A stretch of DNA of 64,000 bases, taken from positions 20,431,001-20,495,000 of the forward strand of contig NW_018343978.1 in the NCBI RefSeq assembly GCF_002099425.1, in the 5' to 3' direction. How positions within the stretch are numbered: position 1 is the first letter of the stretch; every line of letters starts with the position of its first letter. The notes under the pieces are model-generated. The model was not told the DNA's origin. It saw only the letters and a program-made list of their open reading frames with translations, and did no database searches. The position numbers and the translations under genes were made by a program. This document shows positions 20,943-33,334 of the stretch, piece after piece. The stretch comes from Phascolarctos cinereus (lineage: Eukaryota > Chordata > Mammalia > Diprotodontia > Phascolarctidae).

Positions 20943-21015
20943 GAATTCAATTAAACATTTATTAAGTATTGACTATGAGCAAGACACTTTCCTATATACA
21001 AGACCAACAGAAATC
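20943..21015 (-). mobile_element. L2 3' end (minus)
   Basis: TTCAATTAAACATTTATTAAG, TATTGACTATGAGCAAGACACTT is the reversed L2 terminus. Confidence 0.65.
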
Positions 21016-22866
21016 CTAGCGATTTTACTCCATGAGTTTGCCTTTTTGACTTCTCTAATGGTTAATTTAAAAGGCAGATCTATTAGTGGAAAAAGATTAA
21101 GTCTCTGGGTTCTGATCCCTACTCCCCTCCCAAAATGACTATATTATTATGATGTGGTCATCATGGTCCTCACCATTCTTATTGCTGAGAGTGTGCCCAG
21201 GAAAAGCCTGATCAAGGTTAATATGGGTAAAAATGAAGAATTTATTCTATTATTGAAGATATCTCTTGTTTTGAGGTATAAATACCTGCATTGAGAGCAT
21301 GTTCAAGACTTTGTCCTGGCATTGATGAGATATCTTTGATCGAGTATGAATTCTCCTTGCACATTCTGGATATGCGATTGATTCCCAGTTAGTTTTAATG
21401 TACCTGGGCTTTAAAGACTTGAAATGGGAAATGGACAGAAACAGAGAGAAAGCAGAGTTGAGAGATGAAGGTAGGTGAGGAGTTCCATACAGAGACCTGG
21501 TTCCCTGATGGAGAAGTTCCCACATAGGTCAGCTCTTCCTGGGAACTAGCCCTAGAGATGGTAGCAAATAAGGGTAGTGGTGTAGCATTGAGGAGTTACT
21601 GGACAGGTGGAAGAATTCAAGAACCAAATAAAAAAAGGAACTGAGAAAATGATGGAGTGGAGCTACAATGTTCAAGAAGAAGCCTGGCTTACTCTTTTTA
21701 CACATTTTCCTCCACTAAGCATTATGAGTCGTGAGGACTGTGTAGGTCTCAGGGATGAAGGGAAGGCAGTTGACTCCACTGACTTAGTTTTTCCTATAGT
21801 TAGCAGGTCTTAACCTCAGAATAGTTTTATGTGTAGAGTACTGTATGGTTTCCTAGGGGAGGCAGGGCTCATCATAGGATTAGGCTGCTTGACACCCTGG
21901 TGGTTCCGATTTTTTTCCCCTTTTGAGAAAAAAAAATGCAACAACCCTAGGGTATGTTCCTAAGACAGGTAAAAGTCAATTGGAGGAGGAAGAATTGTTT
22001 ATACTATTTATGGGCTCAGGTGCAAATCTTGGTGTTTTTCTACCTTCTATATGGTTAAATAAAACATATCTCAATGCATCCTTAACCTATGCACTTACAT
22101 GCTAACACATTTTATAACTTTTATGTAGAGGCCAAGACATGGACTATACTCAGGAATGGCCTTCCCTGAGAGGAGAAGCTAAATACATGATTTGTGAGAA
22201 GTCCCTAAGACTCAACCCAGTCTGTGACAACTGAGAGCTGTCGCTCTGGGTCCTGGGTTACATTATAAATATTACCATCTGTAATAGTAAGTCTGTTTTG
22301 CATTTTCTTACGAGATTGAGTTCTCTTGTCCACTATATTCTACTCAATGCTTTTGAGATAATCTTCACTAATTAAAGAGTGAAGAGTAAAGAGTAAAGGC
22401 CTCTCCCTGGGTAGTTTTATCCTTACACTTTTTGTCTTTCTCTGAAACTGTATCAAGCCTGAACATAATCTTTTTGATTTTCTCGAATAATAAAATTCAA
22501 GGGCAGGCCTTTGGCAAAGCTGTGACATAGATATCATTTGACTCTGGGTCTCTCCTTACAAAGTCCCTTTTAGATAATATCTCATACTCCAGCTGATTCC
22601 TGATCCCCTTCTACCTTAATTCCATTCCCACCAGACTACTTTGAATGAGAAACTTGACCAATGACTTAATTTAAAATAAGGTGTTAATGGCTGATAATCA
22701 TCTAACACATTACTTCTTTTGGATGACATTGCTTTTTTGACATACCTTTCAGCATTTTGATCCAAAGGAAAAAGCAATGAGGTACTATGGCAAGGTTAAC
22801 CATAGGTTAATCATCCAGTGTGTAACACATTGTAGTTGCCTAGTTAGGATGATATAGTGATGTTAG

Positions 22867-22867
<1 letters not shown>
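21016..22867. other. single-copy sequence
   Basis: No gene or repeat family recognised. Confidence 0.45.

Positions 22868-22912
<45 letters not shown>
22868..22912 (+). repeat. (GT)n microsatellite
   Basis: About 22 uninterrupted GT units. Confidence 0.97.
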
Positions 22913-22914
<2 letters not shown>

Positions 22915-22970
22915 CAGAAGTCATTTAAGCACTGTGGGACTATTCCTTATAACAATTTTACAATGTTACT

Positions 22971-23213
22971 AGGGCAGCTAGGGGCACAGTGGATACAGCA
23001 CCAGCACTGGAATCGGGAAGACCTAAATTCAAATCTGGCCTCAGCTACCTACTAGCTGTCTGACCTCTAGGTAAGTCATTTAACTTTGTTTGCCTTGGTT
23101 TCCTCATCTGTAAAATGAGCTTCAGGAAATTGCAAACCACTCCAGGATCTTTGCTAAGAAAATCCCTAATGGGGTCAACAGAGTCTGAAATGAGGGAAGA
23201 AAAACAACAACAA
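22971..23213 (+). mobile_element. tRNA-derived SINE, long class with BovB-like tail
   Basis: Head AGGGCAGCTAGGGGCACAGTGG, GTAAAATGAGCTTCAGGAAATTGC, AAGAAAATCCCTAATGGGGTCA, tail GAAAAACAACAACAAA. The duplication AATGTTACT flanks it (22962-22970 and 23214-23222). Confidence 0.9.
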
Positions 23214-23282
23214 AATGTTACTTTTCCAGGTGAGATTTGGAATGACATCGAAAAGTAACATCCACCTTATCTTGAATCATCA

Positions 23283-23400
23283 CCAGTCATCTTGACTTTT
23301 GTCTTGCCACTGGACTTTGATGACTCACTTAAATCCAATCCACACGCGTTAAGACATCACCCTGTGAGGCTACTGGTCCTGTTTGAAAACAAAGGACAAA
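23283..23400 (+). mobile_element. RTE-tailed SINE, 5'-truncated
   Basis: It matches the reverse complement of the 14.4 kb copy (CTTGACTTTTGTCTTGCCACTGG, GACTCACTTAAATCCAATCC). The RTE-type 3' tail GAAAACAAAGGACAAACAAC ends in a microsatellite. Confidence 0.72.
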
Positions 23401-23515
23401 CAACTATAACAAAAAACAATAACTATTACTATGACTACTACCACTACTATTACTACTAGGATTACTACTACTACTACTATTACTACTGCTATTACTCCTC
23501 CTCCTCCTCCTACCA
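23401..23515 (+). repeat. (ACT)n / (CTC)n microsatellite at SINE tail
   Basis: Interrupted ACT units followed by CTC units, grown from the 3' tail of the SINE just before it. Confidence 0.85.
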
Positions 23516-23516
23516 C

Positions 23517-23736
23517 CAGCTGACATTTATATGGGTCTTACTATGTGCCAGACACTATACTAATTGCTTTGCGTTTACCTCATTTGATCCTCCCAACCAC
23601 CAATAGGTAGATGCTATTATTATTTTCCAGATAAGGAAACTGAAGCAGAGGTAGAGTGACTTGCCCAGGGTCCCAGTTAGTAAGTGTCTGAGGCTGGGAT
23701 CTGACCTCTGGTCTTCCTCTCTCCACTGTGCTGCCT
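23517..23736 (-). mobile_element. CORE-SINE (MAR1/MIR type), minus
   Basis: CAGCTGACATTTATATGGG, GCTATTATTATTTTCCAGATAAGG, GACTTGCCCAGGGTCCCAG, and CTGTGCTGCC at the head end. It is nearly full length. Confidence 0.88.
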
Positions 23737-23799
23737 CCCTTCTCATTGTCTCTATTGTTCCCTGTTATGAACATTCTCTTCCTCCTCATTAATTTACTT

Positions 23800-23912
23800 T
23801 GTATATACTTTATAGTTACTCATCTATGTATATGTTGCCTCCATGCTGCTCCTCCTACCCCAGAGTAGAACGTCAGCTTCCCAAGGGCAGGATCTTTTGC
23901 ACAATGCCAACA
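23800..23912 (+). mobile_element. L2 3' end, left part (split by MIR)
   Basis: AGAGTAGAACGTCAGCTTCCCAAGGGCAGGATCTTTTGC is the L2 end block. It is cut by a MIR and resumes after 24055. Confidence 0.65.
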
Positions 23913-24055
23913 ACACTGGATTTGGAGTCGGGGGGAGGGGGGACCTTGGTTTGAATCTCTGCTCTGCCACTTGCTAGCTATGTAACCTTGGCCAAGTCAC
24001 TTAAACTTTCTAGGCCTCATTTTATCAACTGTATCTTCCAGCTCTTTATCTGGGC
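23913..24055 (+). mobile_element. MIR SINE
   Basis: GGATTTGGAGTCGGG, TTTGAATCTCTGCTCTGCCACTTGC, GGCCAAGTCACTTAAACTTTC are MIR motifs. It separates two L2 pieces. Confidence 0.8.
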
Positions 24056-24160
24056 TTCCTTGACTGTCATGTGTATCTTTTTGTATTCTTAGCATCAAAC
24101 AGTGCCTAGCACATAGGAGATCTTTATTAAATACTTATTAAAATGAATAGAATTGAATTA
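24056..24160 (+). mobile_element. L2 3' end, right part
   Basis: CAGTGCCTAGCACATAGGAGATCTTTATTAAATACTT is the L2 terminus, ending in an AATGAATAGAATTGAATTA tail. Confidence 0.75.
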
Positions 24161-24725
24161 TTCTAAAAATGAATACCCTTAGTGTATTGTTGGTACAATA
24201 TACTTATGTTACTGGATTAGGATGGGGATGACCTTTCAGAGTTTTGTTGTGAAACCTTTGAAGGCAAATGGGAATTAACAACAACAAAAATCAGCACTAA
24301 AAATTATGCTGATGACATAACTAAAAGTAATACAATATACTTTCAAAGACATAAAATGATATTAAGTATAAAGAGGAATTGATAGGAAGGACATCTAATC
24401 AACTTAAACAAGCCAGAAAAAATGGTTGAATCATATAAATATGTTTCATTTATGTGAATTTCATATTAAATTCTGGTAATTCTGGGGAAAATGTGTGATA
24501 CTTTATCAGTAATGTTATTGAATTCATTCCCTTATACTTAGCTCTGTTGGCCACCTTAGGGTTAGGTGAATGAAATCATTATTATGCCTGAAAAGCTGAG
24601 GCCTGACAGAGCTTAGAAAGGAAACCAATTAACACATTTAATGATAATTTAATTTTTAGCTAAGGCCTTAAAATATTATGATGAATTTCCTTAAGAACCA
24701 TCACTGGATAAGGACAAATAGTAAT
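24161..24725. other. unassigned AT-rich
   Basis: A frame near 24303 reads NYADDIT, like an RT catalytic box, but nothing around it supports a LINE. Confidence 0.35.
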
Positions 24726-24912
24726 ATTGTGGTATAGTAGAAAAGGTCTGTTGAGAGGATATTCGGGTTCTAATCCTGGCTCTTCCATGATCTTGTCATG
24801 AGTTTGGGCAAATCATTACACCATTCCAGGCTTCAGTCTACTTAGGGATATAATAAAAGGGCTGGACCCTGTCATCTTTAGAACCCCTTTCAGCTCTGGT
24901 TTCTGTGGTTAT
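24726..24912 (+). mobile_element. MIR-family SINE
   Basis: GTTCTAATCCTGGCTCTTCC, GGGCAAATCATTACACC, AAAGGGCTGGACCC then the CTTTCAGCTCTG end. Confidence 0.72.
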
Positions 24913-25741
24913 CATTCTTTTCCGGGGCTTTTGTGGATATAACTAAAAAACATGCTTATAAGGTTACTTGGAGTGGAAGAACTTCCCCTTATTGTTAAAC
25001 CTTGTACCTTTCCTTTTTATGTCAAGGCAACTGCTTTTGGGTATTGTTATCCATTTTTGGAAAGCTGTTCTCTGAAAATTACAGACATACTCAGTCTTCC
25101 CCACACCTCTGTGTTTAATCCTGAGTTGGTATCTCTAGCTTTCAGTGGGAACCCACCCACTCTAGCATTCACCTGAATACCTGCTTTCACAGAAATTACA
25201 CAAGGAGATAAATAATTAGTCATGCTAACAACTGCAAAAAGTACTACAGAGGTTGTTCAGACCCCTAATTGGAAGCCGGAAAAGAAGACACTACTCTATA
25301 ATTAGCACATCACACTATAACTTTAAGTCGGTCATGTTTAGATACCCACTTGCTTTCACCTAGCTGTCTGTATCCCTAGGTAAAACGGTAAAGAACACAT
25401 GACCTGCCAGGGGCTAAAAGAATGCACAGTGTAATATTTTGTGAGTACTATGTATGTGCGCATCTCATTAATTAAAAATTAATTATAAAGGCAGGTGACA
25501 TTACCTTTAAACAGTCACAATTTACTTAATGACTTACACATTTTAAAGCACATGTTATTTTGGTGTTGACTTTTGTCGGCAGGAAGCTTTAATGGGTGGG
25601 AAATACCACTGAGCTGTAATTAATATGATGTACTCATTTGAGCACGAATTAGGGGAACAGGCGAGGCTGAACCTGTGGCTGGTACATAGTAGGGATTTAA
25701 ATGTTGGTAATTGGATTTGGCCAATTTTCCTAGGAAACTTG

Positions 25742-25743
<2 letters not shown>
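24913..25743. other. single-copy sequence
   Basis: Nothing recognised. Confidence 0.45.
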
Positions 25744-25799
<56 letters not shown>

Positions 25800-25860
25800 G
25801 TATGTATATATACATACATACATACACACATTTATATCTATATTTGTATCTATACGTATG
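25744..25860 (+). repeat. (GT)n with adjoining ATAC-type microsatellite
   Basis: About 25 GT units to 25795, then interrupted ATGT/ATAC/ATCT units to about 25860. Confidence 0.93.
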
Positions 25861-27283
25861 ATGTATGTTTCACATTCATCAGTCATCTTGAACTGGTCAA
25901 GGAGATGTCTGGCAAATCACTTCCAGGTTATTATGGTATAAAAAAAATCAACAACCCCCCAAACTATGTATTCCTCTAGGAGCAGTTGTGTCCCGTTCTC
26001 CACTATGGAAAGCCATCAAAGTCCTTTTTGACAACTATGACATGAAATACTGGAGACAGTGCAGAAGGATGCAGTCTTGTACCCAATGACCTTGTGCTGA
26101 TGGGAGAACAGAAACAGCTCATTAGAATGATTTAATGTGGTATTTTGTTAAAACTAAATCAAAATAATCTATGGAATGTGGCTCAGATTCATCTGAACTT
26201 GAAACACACGAGACTCTGTGTTATCTCTTTGTTTTCATTTGGAAGCTAAATGGAATTCTAAATTTGAAATACTACAGAACAGGACACTTGCCAATTTTTC
26301 TTTTCAAAAAATATTTCTAGACCATGCATAAAATCTTGGGATTGCTGGATAACAGGAAAACATAACCAAAAGATGTCTCTGTTTATGAACTATAGAACAA
26401 ACAGAACGAACAACAACAACAAAAAAAAACAGCCTTCAACATATATCCTAGGAATAGGAGGGGTTAATACATGTGGGGTGGGGAGGAAGACTAATTCAGA
26501 AGCTGTATGTCAAAAAATAGTTCACTTTTTCATAATGTAAAATTAATCCCATCTTCAATAAAGATAACTCTTGTTTACTTTGGGAATATTTTTCTTAAAA
26601 GTTTCCCCCATTCCCTCCACCCTCGCCCTCATTTCTTTTGAAAGAACAGACTAAGAGTTATACTTACAAATTACCAGAAGAGAAATCTATGATCTTTACC
26701 CATATTGAGATTGTCAAAAACTTGCCAGAGCCAGTCTCTGCTTTATGAAGTTTTATATTTTCAGGAAACCAAAAACAATGCTAAATGGATTTTTCTTTCT
26801 TTTTTGTTATTTCCAGAAGCTTTGAACTTGAAACCATCTGTAGGAGAAGAAGACCCTACTACCCAATTGACTTTTCTTTGCATTCTCCCCAGGTCTTGTA
26901 CAAAAAGTTGGAAACAATCTGTTTATTTTACTTTGGGGCTCTTAACATTTTGGGGTAAACCCAAAGACTGTAAGTGGTTAAATTGTAAACTTCCCCTATA
27001 GAGAAGGAGGTATTTTTCATTTGCTTTCTCAGATATGTCAAAGGCTGTAGGTTTTATTTCTTCTTATATAAATTTTTTTTTAAAATGTGCTTAATAGGCA
27101 GTTTTAGAGGAGTTTTGATGGGAAACAAAGAATTTTGTGCTAAAGAGGCAGTAGATCTCACATCTCCAGTTTTTGGGTGCTTGAATTCTTAATTGAGCAT
27201 TGTTAATATGACTTATTTTTACCTTTAATTAGATATTGTAGTGATGATTCAAACACCTTTTCAACCAGAAGGGAAAGGAGAAA

Positions 27284-27285
<2 letters not shown>
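25861..27285. other. single-copy sequence
   Basis: No repeat recognised; longest plus-strand open stretch 26705-27001 (98 codons) has no family resemblance or splice context. Confidence 0.4.

Positions 27286-27318
<33 letters not shown>
27286..27318. repeat. (TA)n microsatellite
   Basis: About 16 TA units. Confidence 0.95.
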
Positions 27319-27322
<4 letters not shown>

Positions 27323-28254
27323 CCCACTTTCTGTTGGCATGCCTTGCCCCCTCCCCCTTACCTTTCTTTGGTGAGTTTAGTGCCTGAGAAAGATCAGAAT
27401 AGTAAAAAAGGAGACCCCGTATTCCTCAGGGGAAAAAAAAGTTTTCATAATTCTGGACAAAACAATGCGAAGGTCAGAGGAATAAATGTATATGTAGCAA
27501 ATACAATGCAATTAATTAATTTCAATAGTCCATAGGAACAGAATCAGATCTGTGTCCTTTTTGTGTAAAAGTTGAGTGTACCTATATACATGTACATAGT
27601 TAGAAATGCATATCTGTTTTGTAAACATGTAGAATACAGAATATCTGTACAGGTGACTGTAATCTAATAACAAAGACCACGTTGTAGGCATGAGAAATTA
27701 CTTATCCTTGTGCCTTTAAGGAACATTCCAAGGTCATGCTTCTTGATGGATATTCCATTAATGTAGGTCTTGCTGATCACCCTAGGGGGGAAGAAAAAGA
27801 ATGTCTCAAAATTTCAGAAGGGTCACTGGCAATCACCCCCTTGGGGGTTCAGATTGAATTAGCTATTTCTTCAATGAGCTTACTCCCACACATTCAGCTC
27901 ACAATTGTTATACTTCGGTGGGCTACCATGATCTCTACTGGAAGTCCTGTTTAAAAAAGCATTGTTATGGGAAGGGCTATTTTACTTCTTTGGCTACAGT
28001 TGTAAAAATGCAAAATCTTCTCATGACATTTTACAAGTTCTAAATTATATCTGGTAAATTTCATTGAATCAATTACCATCTGGAATCAATTCAGTTGTGG
28101 GGGAGGGGGGAAGCTATTAATTTGAGCCAGTTGCTTAACATGCTACAACTACTAAGAAAGATCTGGAACCCAAGAAAGAATATGTCAACATTAATACTTT
28201 ACACTACCCTTTGCACCACCCCCACCTATTCCTCAAACTGATGTTTTCTAATTC
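27319..28254. other. single-copy sequence
   Basis: No gene or repeat recognised. Confidence 0.45.
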
Positions 28255-28620
28255 ATGTAGGTTCAATTCAATTCAGCAAGATTTGATTAAGAAACAAAAT
28301 ATAGGCACTGTATTCGTTGTTGGGCATACAAAGACAAAACAAGACAGCCTCTGCTTTCAAGGAGTTTATATTCTACTGAGAGTAATCAACCTATGGACAG
28401 ATAAATAAATACAAAATATATACGAAATAAATACAAAGTAATTTCTGGGATGGAGTTTGAAGAGACACTAACAAGAGAAGGGACCAGGGAAGGACCCTAG
28501 TTGTAAGTATCATTTGAACTGTGATCTGAAAAGAATATGGATTACAAGACACAGAGGTGAGGAGACAGAACATTCCTGTAATGGGAGACAGTCTGTGCAA
28601 AGTTTCAGAAGCAAGAGATA
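28255..28620 (-). mobile_element. L2 LINE 3' UTR (minus)
   Basis: TTCAATTCAATTCAGCAAGA, GGCATACAAAGACAAAACAAGACAG, TTCAAGGAGTTTATATTCTA, then ACATTCCTGTAATGGGAGACAG: reversed L2 3' terminus and UTR. Confidence 0.82.
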
Positions 28621-29109
28621 GAGTGTACTCTACGAAACATCAGGTGCCCATTCGGTCATCCAATTAATTACGCAATGCATCTTTTCCCTTTGTCTCTGGT
28701 GTGGCATCATTGGGTTAATTGATACATCTATATTCTTTACCCAGTAACCAAAATGAAAGCAAAATTACTGTATATAAAAGTTCAGGTCACATAATGTTGA
28801 AATTGTTCATTTTTTTCCTCTGTATTTATAATGCATGAAAAATATGGGGAATTGTGACAGAGGAAAATGCTATTTCTTATTCTTATAACTCAGTGATTTT
28901 TGAATGATCATTACTGCCATATCAAAATTACTGTGGTCTCTTGTATCTAATTCCATTCTTCCTAGGAACAAGGTGGGTCCTATTCTATGACTTCCAGAAT
29001 CTTCCAGTTTAGGATGTTCTTGATAGATGCTTAAAAGAATAATTATTATAATGGTCTCACAGGCCTTTCTTGCTTTTGTCTTGGTAGATTTATCATTTCA
29101 AGAATTGAT
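28621..29109. other. single-copy AT-rich sequence
   Basis: Nothing recognised. Confidence 0.45.
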
Positions 29110-29495
29110 GCCATGCAATATTGCCTGCATAGCTTTGCTTTTGTCATTTTGTCATTTTACTCACCCAGAATCCCTTTATTCTTCTTAGCTTACAATCTTA
29201 CTTATCTTCTGAGGCCCATCTCAAGTCCCAGCTCCTCCATGAGATTTTTTTTTGCCCACAATCCCCCAATAATTGCTTCCTCCTTTGAACTTGTATAATA
29301 TGGAATATTTCTGTCATTGTTTTGGCTCTCATTATGTGCTTTTTCATTGTTAGTAATCTTGGTACATATTTGTGTGTTGTCTTCCCAACTGAAGAGTAAG
29401 AGCTATGAGGGTGAGGTCTATTTCTATTATTTCTTTGAATTTCCCACATAGTTCTATGTATGTACTGAGTGCTTAGGAAGTATTTGCCAAAAGAT
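29110..29495 (+). mobile_element. L2 LINE 3' end
   Basis: CTGAGGCCCATCTCAAGTCCCAGCTCCTCCATGAG (UTR), then GAAGAGTAAGAGCTATGAGGGTGAGG and a TACTGAGTGCTTAGGAAGTATT terminus. Confidence 0.82.
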
Positions 29496-29559
29496 TAGGT
29501 TATCTTGTTAGTCAAAGGTCTATTTCTAATTAATTTTCTCCATTTGCTTTTCTCTTTTC

Positions 29560-29765
29560 TTGCCTCTCAACCTCAAAACGTTGTTGACTTCCAAAAGAAT
29601 GAAAGCTGTTTGAGAGAGGGGAAAGTTTCATTTTTGTCCTTGTTTGCCCCAGTGCCTTGTACAGTGCCTGGCCCAGAGTTCATGCTTAATGAATGCTTGT
29701 CGAATAAATGAATCGATGAATGAATATTGCTGGTTCCAAGCTGGATGAACGAATGAATGAGTGGA
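29560..29765 (+). mobile_element. second L2 3' end with ATGA-type tail
   Basis: AATGAAAGCTGTTTGAGAGAGG, CAGTGCCTTGTACAGTGCCTGGCCC, TGCTTAATGAATGCTTGTCGAATAAATG, then repeating GAATGA units to about 29765. It is a separate copy directly after the L2 before it, in the same orientation. Confidence 0.85.
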
Positions 29766-30180
29766 TGCATATTTGTACTCATCTTCTAGCCCTCTGACTT
29801 GTCACAAGCCACCTCCACAACTATTGTGCTAAATTTTTTTTAACATTGAACTAAATGATTGAAACTGAGCCCGTTGTAGAGAACCCAGCATTCCAAAATA
29901 GATCATATCGTAGGTACTTCAGTACCAGCATTCAAAAATAGATCAGATCATAGGTATTTACATAACTTCAGCTGATGTAAAACAGAATATGAATGTCAAG
30001 AAGAGAGAATGGAAGACAGAGGGCATAATACAATCAAAGTTGTCACATTTCTATCTTCTCTTGGAGGCACTGTAGTCAAGGGAAGCCTGTTAAGAGAAAA
30101 TCAATTGATGTGATACATGACTATGATGAACTGACTCATTGGAACAGGAAACACAATAGATTTTTCTTTTTCTTTTAAAA
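29766..30180. other. unassigned, holds a 40-bp-period tandem duplication
   Basis: 29885-29919 and 29925-29959 are near-identical (31 of 35). The rest is unrecognised. Confidence 0.5.
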
Positions 30181-30191
30181 GATGAGGATGG

Positions 30192-30347
30192 GGGGGCAGC
30201 TAGGCAGCACAGTGGATGGAGCATCGGTCCTGAAGTCAGGAGGACCTGAGTTCAAATCCGGCCTCAGACCAAACACTTGACACTTACTAGCTGTGTGACC
30301 CTGGGCAAGTCACTTAACCCCAATTGCCTAAAAGAAAAAAATAAAGA
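30192..30347 (+). mobile_element. tRNA-derived SINE, short class
   Basis: GGGGCAGCTAGGCAGCACAGTGG to CCCCAATTGCCT and an A-rich tail. The duplication GATGAGGATGG (30181-30191) / GATGAGAATGG (30348-30358) flanks it. Confidence 0.93.
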
Positions 30348-30358
30348 GATGAGAATGG

Positions 30359-30892
30359 AAGAATAATATTAAAAGTTATACTTGCTGAGAATTAATGGAC
30401 TAAAACCTGAGAAAGTAGAAGATAGAAAAAGATAAGTAGGAAAATAGGCTAGAATAAAATACTTGAACATGTAAAGTGGAGGTGATTTCGTTGGAAGTAT
30501 TTCTGAAAAGCTTACAGATAAAGAGGAAAAGATTTAATCTGACCAATATATTTTTTTAAACCATCCCCAAATGAAATTTCCTTGTCTACATCTACCTGCA
30601 ATATATGATTGCTGCAGTCCACGTGGTAAAGAAAGACAGCTCTTTCCATTCTTTCCAATATATGCAACTGAGTCCATTGAGATTTTCTGCAGGACTTCCA
30701 GACTCAGTATACGGTCCTTCAGAGTGACATAGTTCCTATTCTCTTAGATAAATAGAGTGTACACTTAGAATATAGTAGTAACAATCAGGTGAGGGGCTTA
30801 ACATAATATAAAAGGCAACAAATGCCCACAGCTCCAAACAAAAGTTCACATTAAGAACATTCTAGTTCTGTTTCTGTAAGCAGTAGAAAGTA
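30359..30892. other. unassigned AT-rich
   Basis: Nothing recognised. Confidence 0.45.
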
Positions 30893-31090
30893 GACCAGTA
30901 TAGTAGAAAGGATATTGTATTTGTATTCAGAGTAAATGGGATTAAATTGTAGCTCTGATAGCATATTCTTGTCTAAACTAAACAAGTCACTTAACATTCC
31001 TTCACCTCAGTCTCCTTATGTGTAATGAGAGGGCTGGCCTAGATGATTCCTAAGGTGTTCTGCTCTGATTCTGATTTGATAATTCTATGG
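30893..31090 (+). mobile_element. MIR-family SINE
   Basis: AAACAAGTCACTTAACATTCC, CTCAGTCTCCTTATGTGTAATGAG, GGGCTGGCCTAGATGATTCC. Confidence 0.75.
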
Positions 31091-33167
31091 GCCTAACCTT
31101 TCTGCCCTAGTTTCTAATTTTGCTTTAGAGTTTCTGTGACTTTTACTTTAAATTCAGCTGAAGATACTAGAGGCAAGAAGACCATTGAAACTACTGTAAT
31201 AGTCCAGATTGTGGTTATAAGAACCTAGATTAGGATAAAGAAGGGCACTAAAAATGGAAATGAATAAACAGAGGAAAGCAACATAATAAAAGAATATCAA
31301 CAGGTTTGATAACTAATTGGCTGAGGAGTAGTGGAGGTAGCAAGAAAGGAGAAATGACTGTCCATTTACACCTGTCTTAAGAATTCTATATCAGGAAGTT
31401 CAGTATTTTTCCTCTATCCACTACAAAATTGTGCTTGCCAAAACACTGAGACTCAAGTAGGAGCAAAGTAGGTTAACAAGTAGGTTCTTAGGATGCTGTC
31501 ATTAAAAGGAAAAATTCTGAAGTATGGCTTGAGGATGCAATAATTTAGATTGCTATTGCTGTTGGATGCATCTGAACTTGGTTAAAAAGTCTTTCAAATG
31601 GAAAGGTTTCTTACAGAAGGTACTTGCTTCAGTAATCTGTATTTTTTACAAGTTAAACTGTGACCACTACTGATAATCTTTTGTGCTTATTTATCCAATG
31701 ATTCAGTGTTCATCAAAAACAAAGAACATGCCTTTCTTCACTCATTTTCCCTCAACTAAGTATTGCTTTTAGAACTTTATTGATAACCAAAGTGTTAAAC
31801 ATATGAACAATAATAAAGGACACAGTCCTAATGTGCCTAGAATCCATACGATCAGACAAATGATACGATTCTAATATGTACTAAGCATTTTTTTCACCTC
31901 AACTTGAGAACATTTAAAAAAAAATTCTTCTGGTGGAAAATAGCACAAAAATATGATTCTCCTCATTTCTTTATCTTCATTTTCATGTAGAAATTAACTA
32001 ATGAAACTCAATATCCAACTTCCTAGCTACATTGATATCATTTAGAACTCTTTTCTAAATTGCAAGTCAAACCTAGAACTCCTGAAAAAATGCACCTGAT
32101 TGTATGTTTCTTGGAACTGAGCTTTTTAAATGAATGCTATAGACAACATTCCTTTCCCCCAAAATACTCACTAGCTAGGTATGTCATCCACCCTGATCTT
32201 AAGCAAACTGGGTATTCACAGACTTCCCTGACATTCTTTCTTTCTGGCTTGATGTGATTTCACTCTGGGAAAAAAACAAGTATGGCAGTGTTATCTTTTC
32301 CTTCAGATCCTGACGCTTTTATTTACGTAGTGACTGGTTGCAGGCTGTTTGCAAACATAATGGGTTGACGTGATATTTGCACATTCTCATTGATGAGAGG
32401 ATGTTTTTAAGTGAGAAAATTTCCCCTGGAGGCAAAATTCTGCTTACTTTAAATTCTGTAATTGTAAACTCAAGCTTTAAAAACCTTATAAATGAAGAAT
32501 ATCTAACTGCCTAGTTTTTCATCTCTGGAAACATTAGTTGGCATAAGTCAAATACACTAGCTTTGCCACAAGAAGATGAGTGCATTGGCCTTATTGGACT
32601 TTTGCTTTTTGTCCAACTAATTCTTCATTCCCATTGTATTCCCATCATAAAATGTTCCCTTCTACCCTTAACCAATTACCAGCTAGATTTTTCAGTAGCC
32701 TAAAATCTTCCCTATGATCATAACCTTAAGCCTTTAGATAATTTTTCTTTCCCAGTTAATATCTTGCACAAAGAACTATTTCTTAAGTCTATTTCTGGTT
32801 GACCAGTCATATTAATACAAATAAAGCCTCTGTTATGAATACTGAACTGCTTTATGTTGTTACATCATAGAATCCCATGCTTTTATTTTTCTATATGGTT
32901 AGATGTTAGGGTGGTAGATTTATATTTATAAATTATATTTTTGGCTTAGTCAAGACTACCAGGTATTTTAATTTTTCTTAAAGGTCCAGTTTTACTGTTG
33001 GAATATATTAAAATGGCGACTGTTTTACAGGCACCACAAAGATTCTAAACATAAAAACTCAAGATATTCTTGGTGAACTTGAAGCATTAGGAATTTACCT
33101 CAAAGGTGAGAAGACTGTATTATGCTTTCAAAATTTAAAGTTCATCTTGAACAACTAGTTTTTTTTC
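31091..33167. other. single-copy AT-rich block
   Basis: Two kilobases with no recognised repeat, apart from a possible degraded L2/MIR trace near 31150-31240, and no coding potential. Confidence 0.45.
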
Positions 33168-33180
33168 CAAATAAATTACC

Positions 33181-33334
33181 CAGGGACATCTAGGTAGCAC
33201 AGCAGATAGAGCACCAGCCCTGGAGTCAGGAGGACCTGAGTTCAAATCTGGCCAAAGACATTTGATGCTTACTAGCTGTGTGACCCTGGACAAGTCATTT
33301 AACCCCAATTGCCTAGCCAAAAACCAAACACAAA
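33181..33334 (+). mobile_element. tRNA-derived SINE, short class, perfect TSD
   Basis: Head GGGACATCTAGGTAGCACAG, end CCCCAATTGCCTAGCC and an A/C-rich tail. CAAATAAATTACC flanks it exactly on both sides (33168-33180 and 33335-33347), suggesting a relatively young insertion. Confidence 0.94.

Noticed and set aside
23401-23515. CRISPR-like regular triplet units
   Set aside because: It is an ACT/CTC microsatellite at a SINE tail in a vertebrate genome; no spacer-repeat structure.
24295-24330. NYADDIT motif as evidence of a LINE reverse transcriptase
   Set aside because: Only a few residues match; no other RT segment lies in order around it.
25555-25941. Frames with poly His-Thr or Cys-Val
   Set aside because: They are translations of the (GT)n run.
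26705-27001. 98-codon plus-strand open frame as a host exon
   Set aside because: No recognisable family, no supported splice sites or neighbouring exons; length is within chance for AT-rich DNA.
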